NCBI GenBank assembly: GCA_037178625.1
Contig: CM074131.1
Location: 248,001-312,000 of the forward strand
DNA length: 64,000 nt
Direction: 5' to 3'
Origin: Skeletonema tropicum
Taxonomy: Eukaryota; Bacillariophyta; Thalassiosirophyceae; Thalassiosirales; Thalassiosiraceae
Part shown: positions 44,788 to 57,428 of the stretch, one piece after another
Position numbering within the stretch: position 1 is the first letter of the stretch
Layout: the number at the start of each line of letters is the position of its first letter
The notes under the pieces: generated by a model
Database searches by the model: none
Told to the model about the DNA's origin: nothing
What the model saw: only the letters and a program-made list of their open reading frames with translations
Program-made: the position numbers and the translations under genes

Positions 44788-45663
44788 TCATTTGGCAACG
44801 ATGACCATGTTGGAAATTTGCTTCCATCTTCCACAAAAGCAGAGGGAATGATGAATGAACTTTATCCCTGCTCTTATGCTCAGAATAGTATGAGGAGTAT
44901 GGGCTGCACCGGCATGTACTCTTGATTCTGTCGGCTCAACGCAAATCACCTTACAATCAGGGTTCTTCTCGCAGAGATATTTCCCTGTACCAGTGGCTGT
45001 GCCTCCTGTGCCCACTCCTGTCACGAAGTAGTCGACTTTCTCACCTATATTGTATAGAGAGAGAGCAATTCTGTTAGGGAAAGTGTGTTGCACCACACTA
45101 AATTTCAAACAATCATTCTAGAGTTTCTTCGGTTTCTTCAACTTCAACTCACCAGATTGCTCCCAAATCTCTGGACCCGTAGTGGTATAATGAATGGAGG
45201 GATTGGCTTCATTATAGAATTGATTAACAAGGAAATAATCTTCATTCTTCCCCACAAGATCCTCCGTGTAACTCTTCATCCCAAGCATCCCCATCGCTGG
45301 CGCCGTAAGATGAACATCCGCTCCAAACATCCGACAGACAATATACCGCTCCTCAAACGGAGGAAGCTGCGGCATGACAATAATACATTTGTATCCCTTG
45401 GCAGCACATAACATTGCAATCCCAATACCAGTATTTCCACTGGTATATTCTACAACTGTCATTCCTGGTTGGAGTGTTCCATTTCGTTCGGCATCCTCGA
45501 GCATGTTCTTGGCGATGCGATCTTTGACGGATCCGCCGGGGTTTTTCATTTCGAGTTTGAGTAGGACACGGACATTGTTTGCTTTTGCTTCGGGTGTGAG
45601 GACTCTGTTGACACGCACTAGTGGTGTTTTGCCGATGGTGTCGATGATGTTCATATCCGTCAT
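44788..45663 (-). CDS. Cysteine synthase (O-acetylserine (thiol)lyase), C-terminally shortened, copy 1
   Basis: Two exons, complement(join(44788..45044,45153..45663)), 255 residues; 108-bp intron, phase 1, joining EIWEQSG to EKVDYFVTG. The family's features are clear: NPGGSVKDRIA with the PLP lysine Lys47, TSGNTGIGIAM (74-84, substrate loop), GADVHLTAPAMGM, TTGPEIWEQ and the phosphate-binding GVGTGGTATGTG, then EPTESRVHAGAAHTPHTIL. After that the normal GIGAGI is altered (SIRAGIKFI) and the sequence becomes unrelated, so the last 60-70 residues of a normal enzyme, which complete the active site, are missing. It would make cysteine from O-acetylserine and sulfide if whole; as it stands it is probably inactive. 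No targeting sequence precedes it. Confidence 0.75.
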
Positions 45664-46271
45664 GGTGCGTCGTTCTATTGTTGATGATTGAGAAGTCCTT
45701 CACTTTCACTTACAATAGTAAGAAGATAAAAAGGGTTCCAATATCAGGTGACGAAAATAACAGTATTGAAGAAGAAGAGGCTCGTTCACAATCTTTTGAA
45801 TGGATGCTTGGTGCTTGGATGATGTCTGCACAATATTTAATGGTCGCACAAACAAAGCACAAGATTGCATGCAATCATTGCGAATATGAGACTTGTGGAT
45901 GCATAAAACCTTTGAAGAATCTTCCATTTATGACGGGCAATTGCCCCAAGAAAAACCCCAAGACAAGCATGTTGAACACCAGAGGTGGTTCTGGTGTTCA
46001 TTATCGACAATATATTACCAGATTCGGTGATATTTGCTCAGCTCAAAAGGGGGTCCCCTCCTCAATGCCCGATGGGTTTCTCTGCATGCATAAGTAGCTC
46101 CAGCTTAGGTTCACAGCCGACTCAGTTCCTTACCTTCCTACCATCGTCTCCCCCCATCAAGCACCACCACAAGCTCATATTATTTGATGATTACGACGTT
46201 GTTGAAAGGGCTACAATAATCTAAGAAGCAATAGCATATCAACATACATCATACAACTAACAACAACAACA
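45664..46271. other. Spacer between divergent genes, with a 139-codon frame of doubtful status
   Basis: Between the cysteine synthase start (minus) and the next plus-strand gene. A plus-strand frame (45678-46097, repeated at 56140-56559) is open but has no motif beyond scattered cysteines (CNHCEYETCGC). It would overlap the promoter of both neighbours, so I doubt it is a gene. Confidence 0.35.
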
Positions 46272-46965
46272 ATGTTCACAGCAAACGAAAACATTCTCCT
46301 ACGCCAGCACAAACGTCGTGTCATCGAATACGTCGAATCGACCATTCCCGAAGATGCTCTCGATTTAGGAACCACTGTCATGGCAATGCAAGTGAGTTGT
46401 CGTCAGCCGGGATGTGTGCCTTTGGAGACGGCTATTACGATTGTATTTCCAAAGCCTCCTCGGAAGATTACGAAAAAGAAGAAGAGGAATGCTACGCTGA
46501 AGAATAATGGTAGTGACAAAGAAAACGAAGAGAAGGAAGAGGAAGAGAAGAGGAAGTACCATCCTTTCCAAAGCCACTGGTGCCGAATCTAGAAGAGTCA
46601 CGTATCGGCGGTAATTTCAAAACACGCATTCTAAAACCTCTCGCCGAGGTGACAAAAGACGATGTGTTGGATGCGCTCCCCCCCACTTTGCGGGAGGGAG
46701 ACGAACAGTTGAATCACTCTGCATCAAGGCACGTGATATGGTCTTTGCACAAATTGGTCAATTGGTGGGCAGTAATGATGAAGAATTGAAGGATTCAGAG
46801 GAAGGAAAGAGATTGGTGGAGCGAAGGAGATTGGTTGTGGAGTATTTGAAGGTGTGTTTGGAGGAGTATGTTGAACGGGGATGTGTTCCTCCTGAATGGG
46901 GTGAAAAGGATGGATGGGGAAGCAATGATGATGCAAACCTCGGGCAAACCATGGAACGATGTTGA
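46272..46965 (+). pseudogene. Conserved eukaryotic-type protein, frame-broken and cut by the unit junction (copy 1)
   Basis: The first frame (46272-46592) reads LLRQHKRRVIEYVESTIPED, then VMAMQVSCRQPGCVPLETAI and TIVFPKPPRK, followed by a Lys/Glu-rich tract. The sense then passes to another frame: LVPNLEESRIGGNFKTRILK, PLAEVTKDDVLDALPPTLRE, and then to a third: ARDMVFAQIGQLVGSNDEEL and VVEYLKVCLEEYVERGCVPP. The pieces look like one conserved protein, but I cannot name the family. The final residues LGQTMERC are encoded by the next unit, past the junction at 46938, so the original C-terminus is lost. A tract of purines at the first break could hide an intron, but this is not convincing. Confidence 0.45.
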
Positions 46966-47856
46966 AATAACTGTCTGATATCTACACAGTAGCGGTGACG
47001 AAGAGCGACTCTACACAACTGCAGAGGAGTTATTGTGCAATTTTGATCAGCTCTGAGATTCAAACTATCTCCTTCTAAAAAGCTGAAGAGATGATACATT
47101 CAAAGCTGTCGAAATCATCTTCGCAGGTCACATCACTGATATAGAAGTAGCCTTCGAGATGATTGCCATTGATCGAGAACACATAAATGACCTTGTTAAA
47201 ACTTTTATGACTATTCGATATCCAGGGGTGTCGATCTGATCACGTCTCATGTAATAGCAGCTAAGTATGTGCTTTTGGCTTTCATTTGCTGCCGTGAACT
47301 ACAAATACATATCATGATACATAAGTACTTAATAGATAAGTAAGTAAGACCAAGACTTCTTTTCTCGTACCAACTTGAACTTCAACATCACTCGGTACTC
47401 AAGATGTCCACCAAAATCGCTCACAAAAAATCAATCATGCCGACCATCGCAACATTAATTCAATCATGCCGACCAAAAGCACCAGAGAGCCATTCATTCA
47501 ATCATGCCGACAGACAGCATCATGAAGAGTTCTCACAGCCATTCATTCAATCATGGATGGCAAATTTCTGTTGCAAGCCTCATGCCGCTGCTTGCTGTGC
47601 TCATAATTTTTCATCGAGCAAACTGTCAACATCATTCGCTACCAGACCACCATGTCGGCCAATTCTCCGCCCTCCGCTGGCAGGCCGCTTGATATACTAC
47701 CGCTGCCTCCCAACAGCGTTCACCCACAAGCATCGCCGCCGCCTTGAAGCAGGCTCCGCCGCTAACGACTGCAGCCGACGATCGATGATTACAGGTGAGT
47801 TACAACCGATTCATGATCCCCTGTCCGGTTTTAATGGCTGATCGAGCAACAACTTC

Positions 47857-48035
47857 AGCGCCGAGGAAAGCCGGCGCTATACAAATTGGCCCAGCACCGT
47901 GGAAGCCGGTGCTATACAAATTGGCCCAGCACCGTGGAAGCCGGTGCTATACAAATTGGCCCAGGGCTCAGTCCCAGCACCGAGGCAAGGCCGGTGCTAT
48001 ACAAATAAGGCCCATCGCCGAGGTTAGCCGGCGAT
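47857..48035. repeat. Hairpin array, copy 2
   Basis: Identical to 37391-37569: five stem-loops with paired stem variants AGCGCCG/CGGCGCT, AGCACCG/CGGTGCT (three times) and ATCGCCG/CGGCGAT. Confidence 0.8.
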
Positions 48036-49040
48036 TAATTAAATTGGCCCAGCTTTTCTTTGCGCCTTCGGGTGTACTCGATTTGGGGTTCCGAGAGAGA
48101 TAGTAACGGTCGGTTTCCAAGGTGGGTCACGGCGGCCTTCGGAGGTGCTGAGAGGCTTAAACAGAGTGTCCGTCCTCCTCAGGGAAAGATTGGCACAGTT
48201 CCTTTAGGGTTTGCTAGACCATAAATCCGTCGCTAAACTACCGTTCGATCTCGTTGAAAAGCATCCCCACCAACATTTTTAAATCTTTGTTGTGTTTGTT
48301 TGCTGTCTCTTTGTATTTTGTATCTCTAATGAATCTTTGTTTTGTTTCCTATCTCTAAAAACAGTGCTTTGTAGTTCATGTGGAGGCACTCTCTTCGCAA
48401 GGCGTATCGCAAGCTACACAGCCAGCGTCCATACATCCACCGCAACTCGGACCAAGCAGAGACTCTTGACGGGAGGCCTTCACTAGCAGGGAGGAACAAA
48501 TACGGCAAGATTAGTTTGAGCAGTCGAGCAGGGCCTGCTCTCAAGTTGCGACCATCGCTGTCGCGTGTCTTATGGCACATTATTTGCTGCCTTTTTCTAG
48601 AGATAAAGAGACGGGATGATTGGGAATTGGCGTTTTCGTCTCCATAGGTCATAGGAATGAGTCTTGAGATAATGTGTCTCATGTTTTGTCAGATGTAAAT
48701 AATAAGTTCAATTCCAATTCTCTAGCTTGATCTTATGCTCTCCCTCTTGAGATCCACCCAACAAGTGTGTATGTCATGCTCAGTTCCAATACACATCACT
48801 CGGTCGATCATTCGTCCTCACCTCTACTTGTTGCTTTCATTGTCCTTCCGCATAAAGTACTACATACTACTTCTTATTAAAGCTGAGCATGAAGAAGTTT
48901 TTGAAACTTCCCTCCGACAAAAATGACACACATGACCTCGCCAATGACAATGATAGCTCTCGACGCAAATTGACATCGATGATTTGTGTCACCAAACACA
49001 TGTTGCTGCAATGGCATTCAACCTAACATAGAGAACAATA

Positions 49041-49319
49041 GTGATGTCCTCAATGATGACGGCAGCCAAGTCGCCTAACCATCTCAGTGCCCCTCGCACC
49101 ACACAACAACACCTTCACGATGAAGAAGTAGACGAAGATGAAATCATCCCCAACCAAATGCTCCTCTATCACAACCTCAGCATCTCCAATTGGTCCACCG
49201 CCCTCAAATCCCTCCGCGACCATCCCCTCTCAGCATCCATATGGAGGATCATCAATCGACATGGGAGAATGCTCCCCCTCCACGCGGCACTATTGTACGG
49301 TGCTTGTGACAATGCCTAG
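49041..49319 (+). pseudogene. Ankyrin N-terminal fragment, copy 2
   Basis: Same sequence as 38575-38853, including the TAG stop after GACDNA. Confidence 0.5.
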
Positions 49320-49778
49320 AGCCACATGATAAATGATTTGCTCTATTGAAAGAAATTGATTCTTAGACAAATTGTGAGCCTGTTTTAGAGTAAAGAATGA
49401 TGAAGACGAAAGTTGAAAAGTCCGCCAACTAAATATTCTCACACTCCCTCGTGCACTGAAGTCTGATATTTCATTAGATCGGAAAGATGAGTACCCGGGT
49501 ACGAGACTTGATGTAGTTTTTGTGCTAACTTGAGCGCTTCAAGTTGTTGTTTGCTGTACTGAGAGATAAAAAGCTTGTGCTTGTGTTGTTGAGAGCTGAG
49601 AATATGCTGTGTTTCATTGTGAGCAGAAAGCTGAATCTGTAGTAGTTGGAATATGTGATGAGAGTTTCATCAGAGAATCTGTTGCTTGTGCGCTTGAAGA
49701 GCAAGCGAGGTAGTGTGGTGCGGTTGACACGCCCCGGTAAAAATGTTCTGAGTGTAAGATAGTAATTGCCACTGAGAG

Positions 49779-50943
49779 CAAAAATAGTAAAGGTTCGACA
49801 GGCAGTCGAATCAATACTATCTACACGACAACAAACCACGGCGGTGGTCTCCGCTGACCTGCTTAGGAAAAACGAATCTCTCTCCATCTGGACTCATCCA
49901 ACTCGAATCCGATGTTGGCGAAGTGTAGAAACATTAGTTTGTACCAATTTTGAGCTTCGCTATGAGGGATCTGGTCCATTGCCAAAGCCTGTGGGTACAG
50001 AATCAGGTTTTACAGATTTTTAGACAACGAGAGATGTGAACCTCTCCTGTCACATTACTACACATAGGATTGTTCTAGTAGATGAAACGGAAGCATTAGC
50101 TGGCTCTATACCGCATCCTTTGGTGCAAACTGCCGAGGGGAATGGTGGGTCTTCGTTTCATTCTCCAATGGGATCATATAAAATTGACTTGAACACGCTC
50201 GCATGGGGAGAATTGCTCATTGTGTTTCGAGGCGAAGGGAGGCAGCCATACACACAATCAGGCAAAGATAGAGATGGAGCATTGAAGGCAATCCTCCGAG
50301 CGAAGAAACGAAAGGCATGGGGAGACACGGAGAGACAAGCAGAGAAAGAAGCGTCGCGACCAAGTAAAACTATTGCGGCTAGAAGAGTACCTAGGCGTTG
50401 ATGCTATCATGACAAAGAATGAGCTTCTTCGTCGGGAAAACGCCAATTTGGCAGAAACAGCGTTTGGAGGCAACAACAATAATGCAAAGTCGGGTGGCCT
50501 CGTGTCAAAAAAGAAGGGCAACCAAGAGAGTATTGATGCATTCATGAGAGAGGCAACACCGCTGTTAAAAGTGATTCAAAAATACACCAGTACAATCGAG
50601 CGTGAACGAAGAGCTGCAGCTTTGCCAAACAACAATGTACATGGTATGTAATGCTTTCAAACAACACAACGATACAGAAAAACTTGTCGCGATGCTCGAA
50701 AACATGGGCATGACATCTGCACTGTCGGAAAAACAATCAGGATCCATGTACCACAAAAAACTTGCACGTCAAATTGTCGACTTTTTACGACGCAATGAAA
50801 GGCTGAACAAGGCAGGAGGTATGATGACGCTGACAGATGTGTATTGCTTATTCAATAGAGCAAGAGGGACTAACATGATTTCCCCAGATGATTTGCTGAA
50901 GGCACTCGACTTAATGGAAGATTTGGTACAAATTAGATGTTGA
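49779..50943 (+). CDS. VPS36: VPS36-like gene, copy 2
   Basis: Same layout and same three frame breaks as the first copy, with candidate mini-introns at 49991-50023, 50364-50382 (or -50394) and 50644-50677. One substitution changes YHKQ to YHKK in the EAP30 part. All other coding positions I compared agree. Confidence 0.6.
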
Positions 50944-51931
50944 GGTGAATATTCTGGGCTGATCTTAACTCTTCGAGACTGCAAGATGGAGTCATTACAA
51001 ACATAAATGATTATGTTTTCCACGATGCACTTGGAGGTGATCACGTGATGCGCAGCATTTGAGCATGCATTCGATTGTGCCGTAGTGAGATTAGACACCG
51101 CAGCTAATAGAATCACTTCCGAAACTGGGTGATTAGTGGAACATTTTAGATAGCAAAACAATCAAACGCATCATTACTATGTCGCCACCCCTCCATTGCG
51201 CTGTCACAACATGAAGCATAGAAAGGCATGCTAATTCTTTGCCTTCACTTTTCTGCGGGAAGGTGTACGTATGGTACACTTCGATACTTGTGTGTCTCCA
51301 GACTTTACTTTCTCGCCAGTGAGAAAACACTTTCCCACGACTGAACTTTTTGCCGCAGCTGAAAGAGTCGTTGTTGTCCTTCGTCCACACTCTCAAACAG
51401 ATCACTTTTCAGCAAACCAACGACGTCGTGGTGGTTGGATTATGGTGATCGAAGGTGAGTTCATTCCGATGACAGACGTCTCGTGCCTCGTGCGTCCTCT
51501 GTGCCAAATCTCGGAGTTTCGGAGGATTGTTGGATTGGAGATATGTTTTGTTAAGTTAATGGCCCTCAGGTGCACTCGGTTTGGGGTTCCGAGAGAGATA
51601 GTAATGGTCGGTTTCCAAGGTGGATCGCGGCGGCCTGGAAAGAGTGGAAAGGCTTAAAATGGATGTTTGTTTTACCCTCAACAAGTGGGGCATCATCGTC
51701 CTCCTTTTTTGCCGAGACTAATGAATCCGTCGTCAAACCACTGGTCGATCTCATTGAAAAGTATCCCCAGCAAACACATCATGATCCGACTCTACTCTTA
51801 TTCGTTGGTGTGGCAAATGAATGTTATTTCACAAATATTGTTAACCTACCCTCATCTAACAAACAATATTCTCTCCCTCTTTCAAATCGTAGACTTCTTC
51901 CTTGAGCAATCTTCTGACAAAGTTTCATACC

Positions 51932-53970
51932 ATGGTTTCTTCGACGCAACTCAGCAGCGCCATGTTTGACGATGTTCTCTCTGACATCATGCACCTCACC
52001 AGCTGCCAACCTTCTCAAATCAAGTCAATAATGGACGGTTCTTGGGATTTTACTCATCTACCTGCAACTATGAGAAGAATGCTCGTTGATAACCCAAACC
52101 ATTGTGCGTATTTGTATGGGGCACCGTCCTGCTGTGACACCACAGGAGCCAACGGGAAGCAAGCGCCCGTGTTGACAGCAATTGTGTTGCCCAAAACATA
52201 CGGACCGCCGACAGTGACAGCTCTTCGTTACAATAATCAGCGAGCTAGTGAAGAACTGATTCCCTTCGCCTCGCTAGGATACATGTGGAAAGAGGTGACG
52301 GTGACGGATGATCCCTCGCTCAAAGGCAAATTGTTTTTCCTCTCTTATGAAGCTGATTTGGAAGATATCTCTGATACAGATGACATCGTCTATGCCCATG
52401 AGTACTCTACTCCGTATTTGGTATCCTGCAAAGATCTTCGAACACGGTACAACGGTAAGCTGTGTCTTGATTACGTTACCTTCTCATTTGAAGATTGCGA
52501 CGGTGATGTATTCGACGCTCAGTGGGATTGCGACGTGGATTTGGAAGATTTTGTCAACGATTTGTACGAGGTTTACTATAGTCCACCGACTGGACGAAGA
52601 CACAGAAGTGGACGAGACGGCAAACAAAGCATTAAGAAAGGTAAGCTTATTCGTCAGCACTTCTCCACGTATAGATCATCTTTATCACTCACGCAAGAAT
52701 ATGTTTTCCTCTTCCTTTTTAGGAGATTGGTGATGCAGCTCAACTTGCACGTGAGAAGAAGGAAGCAGACCACTTGTCTCATTTCAAGTCTTTACAATAC
52801 ACGCGAAGGCAAGTGCAGAATATCAAGTGTTACGTAATACTTCCTGCGAACTACCCCGCCCCGATCCAAAGTAAGCCAGTTTATTCTGGGAGATGCGTTG
52901 ATGGCTTCTTGCAGCAGCAGCAGGGGGGGCCTATTTACGTTGCCGACCATTACTCTCTTTCCGGCAAAGGCGTTCGTAGCAGACTTCCATCGACTGAGTT
53001 GAGAAACTTCGACATGGCGAACGATAGGCTCCAAATGACTCTCGTCCTAGACTTTGCGGATGCAATTCGTCATGAGGTCAGTACTAATGCAGCTCTGGAC
53101 GCTCTTGTACAAAATTATGCGGATCGACTTCTCCAGTATATTGGCAGCAACCTCAATCGTCCATCGGGAGTCCAATACCTCTGCCGCCTCATTGACAAAT
53201 GTAAAGGAATGATCTCGAAAGTCGGCCGCTTTCCCTACGATGCCGGAGACTTCATTGTCAATTTCCTATTCAATGCACCAAGGACTAGGAACTTGAGAGC
53301 TCTTCAATACCAGGCACAGCCCCAATCCATTCGCGTGAATTCATCAGGGGTGCTTGAAGTGAAATGCTTTGGCGGCAGAGACTACACACCTATCAGCACG
53401 GCTGGTCTTAAAGAGTTCCTTTCAGATGAGGGTATTATCCAATCGGTCCTTCCACTCCTCTGGAAATCTGGTGAAGCTATGATCAACATCCCTCCAGGAG
53501 CACGCGAGGATCATACCGATGATCAGGATGACGCACGATGGGATTGTTTCAAAGCATCCCTCCTCTTAATGCGAACGCTCACAAGTGGGTGCAAGCATCG
53601 CATCGAAAAGTTCCTCCCTGATCATGAAGTGCCCTTTCCTCAGATCTCGGAATTGCTTAAGCAAAAAGTCAAGACTGTCAAAATGACGAAGGTCAGGGTT
53701 GACATTCATCAATTTGCAATGACTGCAGCTTGCATGATGGTTGGAGTCTTCTTTGTCGATGGCGGAAACCAACAGCACTGCGTCTTCATCGATGGAACTG
53801 ATGGTACTAAGGGGACTATTAGCGATCCTTTGCCTAGGTATGAGAAGGGGATGGTTCGATGTGACAAAACATTGGAAGTGCTTGGAATCACTGAGTTCAG
53901 CTCCTTATTCATCGTTGAAAGTATCAAAGTAAGCCAGAAGACGATGAGGGCATTAAAACAGACCCACTAA
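51932..53970 (+). pseudogene. 651-residue unknown protein, copy 2, frameshifted at end of exon 1
   Basis: Exon 1 (51932-52640) is 709 nt instead of 708: compared with copy 1 it gains three bases at about 52580 (TATAGTCC against TATCC), one at about 52591 (GACTGG against GACGG) and loses three near 52632 (GCATTAAG against GCATATTTAAG). The net +1 changes the last 20 codons (PPTGRRHRSGRDGKQS) and puts exon 2 (52723-53970) out of frame after splicing. Exon 2 itself is intact, with two or three substitutions (V to A in RFPYDAGDF, E to K in PLLWKSGE). Either a true pseudogene or a local sequence error. Confidence 0.6.
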
Positions 53971-55249
53971 ATCTTTTCCTTCCACAGTTGAATATGTCTT
54001 CAGATATTCTCAACTTAGGTATGGTAGTCGTAAATATTTAATATTAGGTGTTTGTTCCATCAGTATACAATTCTCAAGAAAAGTACATGTCTAAAGGTAT
54101 ACGGTAGGAATCAGGAACGAGGCTGCTGCAGCATCACTTGTACATGAGCAATCCATCTGAGCAGTACTAATGAGCTTGTAAAGTATCGCCACCGAGTATA
54201 ATGGGCCGCTAGAAGCTGCCCATGCGCATAATGACGACGCTAGATGCGATACGGCTAAATGAGGTGCTGCTGGCCAGCTCGCACTGGACCTCTCAGATCA
54301 GCTACGAGGCTGCAGCATCTCTTGTACCTGAAAAATCCGTCTGAGCAGTGCTAATGAGCTTATATATCGCCACCGAGTATAATGGGCCACGCAAGGTTTC
54401 CCAACCCGACAACATTTTTGCTAAGCCTCGACACAGCCGGTAGCTCCCCAAATAACTAGTAAATAGTTAGTGGGCCCCTAAACTGAAGATCCAAAATAAG
54501 GTAGGGTCTCGCCTGAGTCCTTCAAGTGACTCAGACAGGTGTCTGAAGATCCATGTAGGGTGTATCCGAATGCCGCGCAAGAGAAGGATTTGCAGGGAAG
54601 GCTTCCTACCTGGCGGCGATTGTGTCGGTAGACGATGACTTTCAATGTGTTTTGAATGAATTGGTGAGGAGTTATCCGGAGAGTTTGTGGGTGCCTGATG
54701 ATAGTACCACATACCTCCTACATGTATATATACTGGGTGCGCTTCTCCAGAAGCCTTCATCGCCGATTTTGTTCTTGATCGCATATCACAGCCTCGGCCG
54801 AGTTGTTGGTTGTTGAACTTCGGCTACCGATCTATCGGTCGAAGAGACAAATCATCAACATACACCGAACCGGTCGTCCTTCTTTTCTCCTCTAGAGTGG
54901 CCATTCCATTGCTACTCCTCATATTGGGACGATGCAACGCTCGCTGCTACGTCACGGAAATTCTTCGTCTTACCTTGACTATCCCATGATGCAGAGCACC
55001 ATTCACAACGATATCAACAGCAACAAAAAACTCCTATGAACCAGCAGCTGCCACACATCCACGTCAGTCCAGCCCCTTCGAATGTGGAGTCGTATTCTTC
55101 TACGACATTCTCAATACAGGTGCTTCATTAACAAGTATGCATAAGTAGTATTTTGCGTCCAAGAAGGAGCTAAGACTATACAGGTTGCTGGACAATTTGC
55201 TTCCATCTTCCACAAAAGAGTGATGGATGACATGATGTACCTTCCTACA

Positions 55250-56125
55250 TCATTTGGCAACGATGACCATGTTGGAAATTTGCTTCCATCTTCCACAAAA
55301 GCAGAGGGAATGATGAATGAACTTTATCCCTGCTCTTATGCTCAGAATAGTATGAGGAGTATGGGCTGCACCGGCATGTACTCTTGATTCTGTCGGCTCA
55401 ACGCAAATCACCTTACAATCAGGGTTCTTCTCGCAGAGATATTTCCCTGTACCAGTGGCTGTGCCTCCTGTGCCCACTCCTGTCACGAAGTAGTCGACTT
55501 TCTCACCTATATTGTATAGAGAGAGAGCAATTCTGTTAGGGAAAGTGTGTTGCACCACACTAAATTTCAAACAATCATTCTAGAGTTTCTTCGGTTTCTT
55601 CAACTTCAACTCACCAGATTGCTCCCAAATCTCTGGACCCGTAGTGGTATAATGAATGGAGGGATTGGCTTCATTATAGAATTGATTAACAAGGAAATAA
55701 TCTTCATTCTTCCCCACAAGATCCTCCGTGTAACTCTTCATCCCAAGCATCCCCATCGCTGGCGCCGTAAGATGAACATCCGCTCCAAACATCCGACAGA
55801 CAATATACCGCTCCTCAAACGGAGGAAGCTGCGGCATGACAATAATACATTTGTATCCCTTGGCAGCACATAACATTGCAATCCCAATACCAGTATTTCC
55901 ACTGGTATATTCTACAACTGTCATTCCTGGTTGGAGTGTTCCATTTCGTTCGGCATCCTCGAGCATGTTCTTGGCGATGCGATCTTTGACGGATCCGCCG
56001 GGGTTTTTCATTTCGAGTTTGAGTAGGACACGGACATTGTTTGCTTTTGCTTCGGGTGTGAGGACTCTGTTGACACGCACTAGTGGTGTTTTGCCGATGG
56101 TGTCGATGATGTTCATATCCGTCAT
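55250..56125 (-). CDS. Cysteine synthase, shortened, copy 2
   Basis: complement(join(55250..55506,55615..56125)); protein identical to that of the first copy as far as I can compare, with the same missing C-terminal part. Confidence 0.7.
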
Positions 56126-56733
56126 GGTGCGTCGTTCTATTGTTGATGATTGAGAAGTCCTTCACTTTCACTTACAATAGTAAGAAGATAAAAAGGGTTC
56201 CAATATCAGGTGACGAAAATAACAGTATTGAAGAAGAAGAGGCTCGTTCACAATCTTTTGAATGGATGCTTGGTGCTTGGATGATGTCTGCACAATATTT
56301 AATGGTCGCACAAACAAAGCACAAGATTGCATGCAATCATTGCGAATATGAGACTTGTGGATGCATAAAACCTTTGAAGAATCTTCCATTTATGACGGGC
56401 AATTGCCCCAAGAAAAACCCCAAGACAAGCATGTTGAACACCAGAGGTGGTTCTGGTGTTCATTATCGACAATATATTACCAGATTCGGTGATATTTGCT
56501 CAGCTCAAAAGGGGGTCCCCTCCTCAATGCCCGATGGGTTTCTCTGCATGCATAAGTAGCTCCAGCTTAGGTTCACAGCCGACTCAGTTCCTTACCTTCC
56601 TACCATCGTCTCCCCCCATCAAGCACCACCACAAGCTCATATTATTTGATGATTACGACGTTGTTGAAAGGGCTACAATAATCTAAGAAGCAATAGCATA
56701 TCAACATACATCATACAACTAACAACAACAACA

Positions 56734-57428
56734 ATGTTCACAGCAAACGAAAACATTCTCCTACGCCAGCACAAACGTCGTGTCATCGAATACGTCGAAT
56801 CGACCATTCCCGAAGATGCTCTCGATTTAGGAACCACTGTCATGGCAATGCAAGTGAGTTGTCGTCAGCCGGGATGTGTGCCTTTGGAGACGGCTATTAC
56901 GATTGTATTTCCAAAGCCTCCTCGGAAGATTACGAAAAAGAAGAAGAGGAATGCTACGCTGAAGAATAATGGTAGTGACAAAGAAAACGAAGAGAAGGAA
57001 GAGGAAGAGAAGAGGAAGTACCATCCTTTCCAAAGCCACTGGTGCCGAATCTAGAAGAGTCACGTATCGGCGGTAATTTCAAAACACGCATTCTAAAACC
57101 TCTCGCCGAGGTGACAAAAGACGATGTGTTGGATGCGCTCCCCCCCACTTTGCGGGAGGGAGACGAACAGTTGAATCACTCTGCATCAAGGCACGTGATA
57201 TGGTCTTTCGCACAAATTGGTCAATTGGTGGGCAGTAATGATGAAGAATTGAAGGATTCAGAGGAAGGAAAGAGATTGGTGGAGCGAAGGAGATTGGTTG
57301 TGGAGTATTTGAAGGTGTGTTTGGAGGAGTATGTTGAACGGGGATGTGTTCCTCCTGAATGGGGTGAAAAGGATGGATGGGGAAGCAATGATGATGCAAA
57401 CCTCGGGCAAACCATGGAACGATGTTGA
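56734..57428 (+). pseudogene. Conserved protein, frame-broken, copy 2
   Basis: Same as 46272-46965 except for one extra C (TCTTTCGCACAA against TCTTTGCACAA), which joins the second and third frames into one open frame (57042-57428). The break after the Lys/Glu tract remains. The frame runs 28 bases past the junction into copy 3. Confidence 0.45.

Larger units (their letters stand above)
36472..46937 (+). repeat. Tandem unit copy 1 (10,466 bp)
   Basis: From CCTCGGGCAAACCATGG at 36472 the sequence recurs at 46938 and 57401. Copies 1 and 2 are nearly identical across their length, differing by scattered substitutions and a few small indels. In the first kilobase copies 2 and 3 agree against copy 1 (for example CTACACAG against CTACGCAG at 36522). 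Gene content in order: hairpin array, ankyrin fragment, VPS36, a 651-residue unknown protein, a shortened cysteine synthase (minus strand) and a conserved protein cut by the junction. Confidence 0.95.
46938..57400 (+). repeat. Tandem unit copy 2 (10,463 bp)
   Basis: Head-to-tail repeat of copy 1 with an offset of 10,462-10,467 bp throughout. Differences include single substitutions (for example CACAAAAAACTT at 50752 against CACAAACAACTT), small indels at 52579-52636, 54363 and 57207, and a shortened ATCCATGTAGGG against ATCCTATGAAGGG near 54550. The junction sequence is the same as between copies 2 and 3. Confidence 0.95.
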
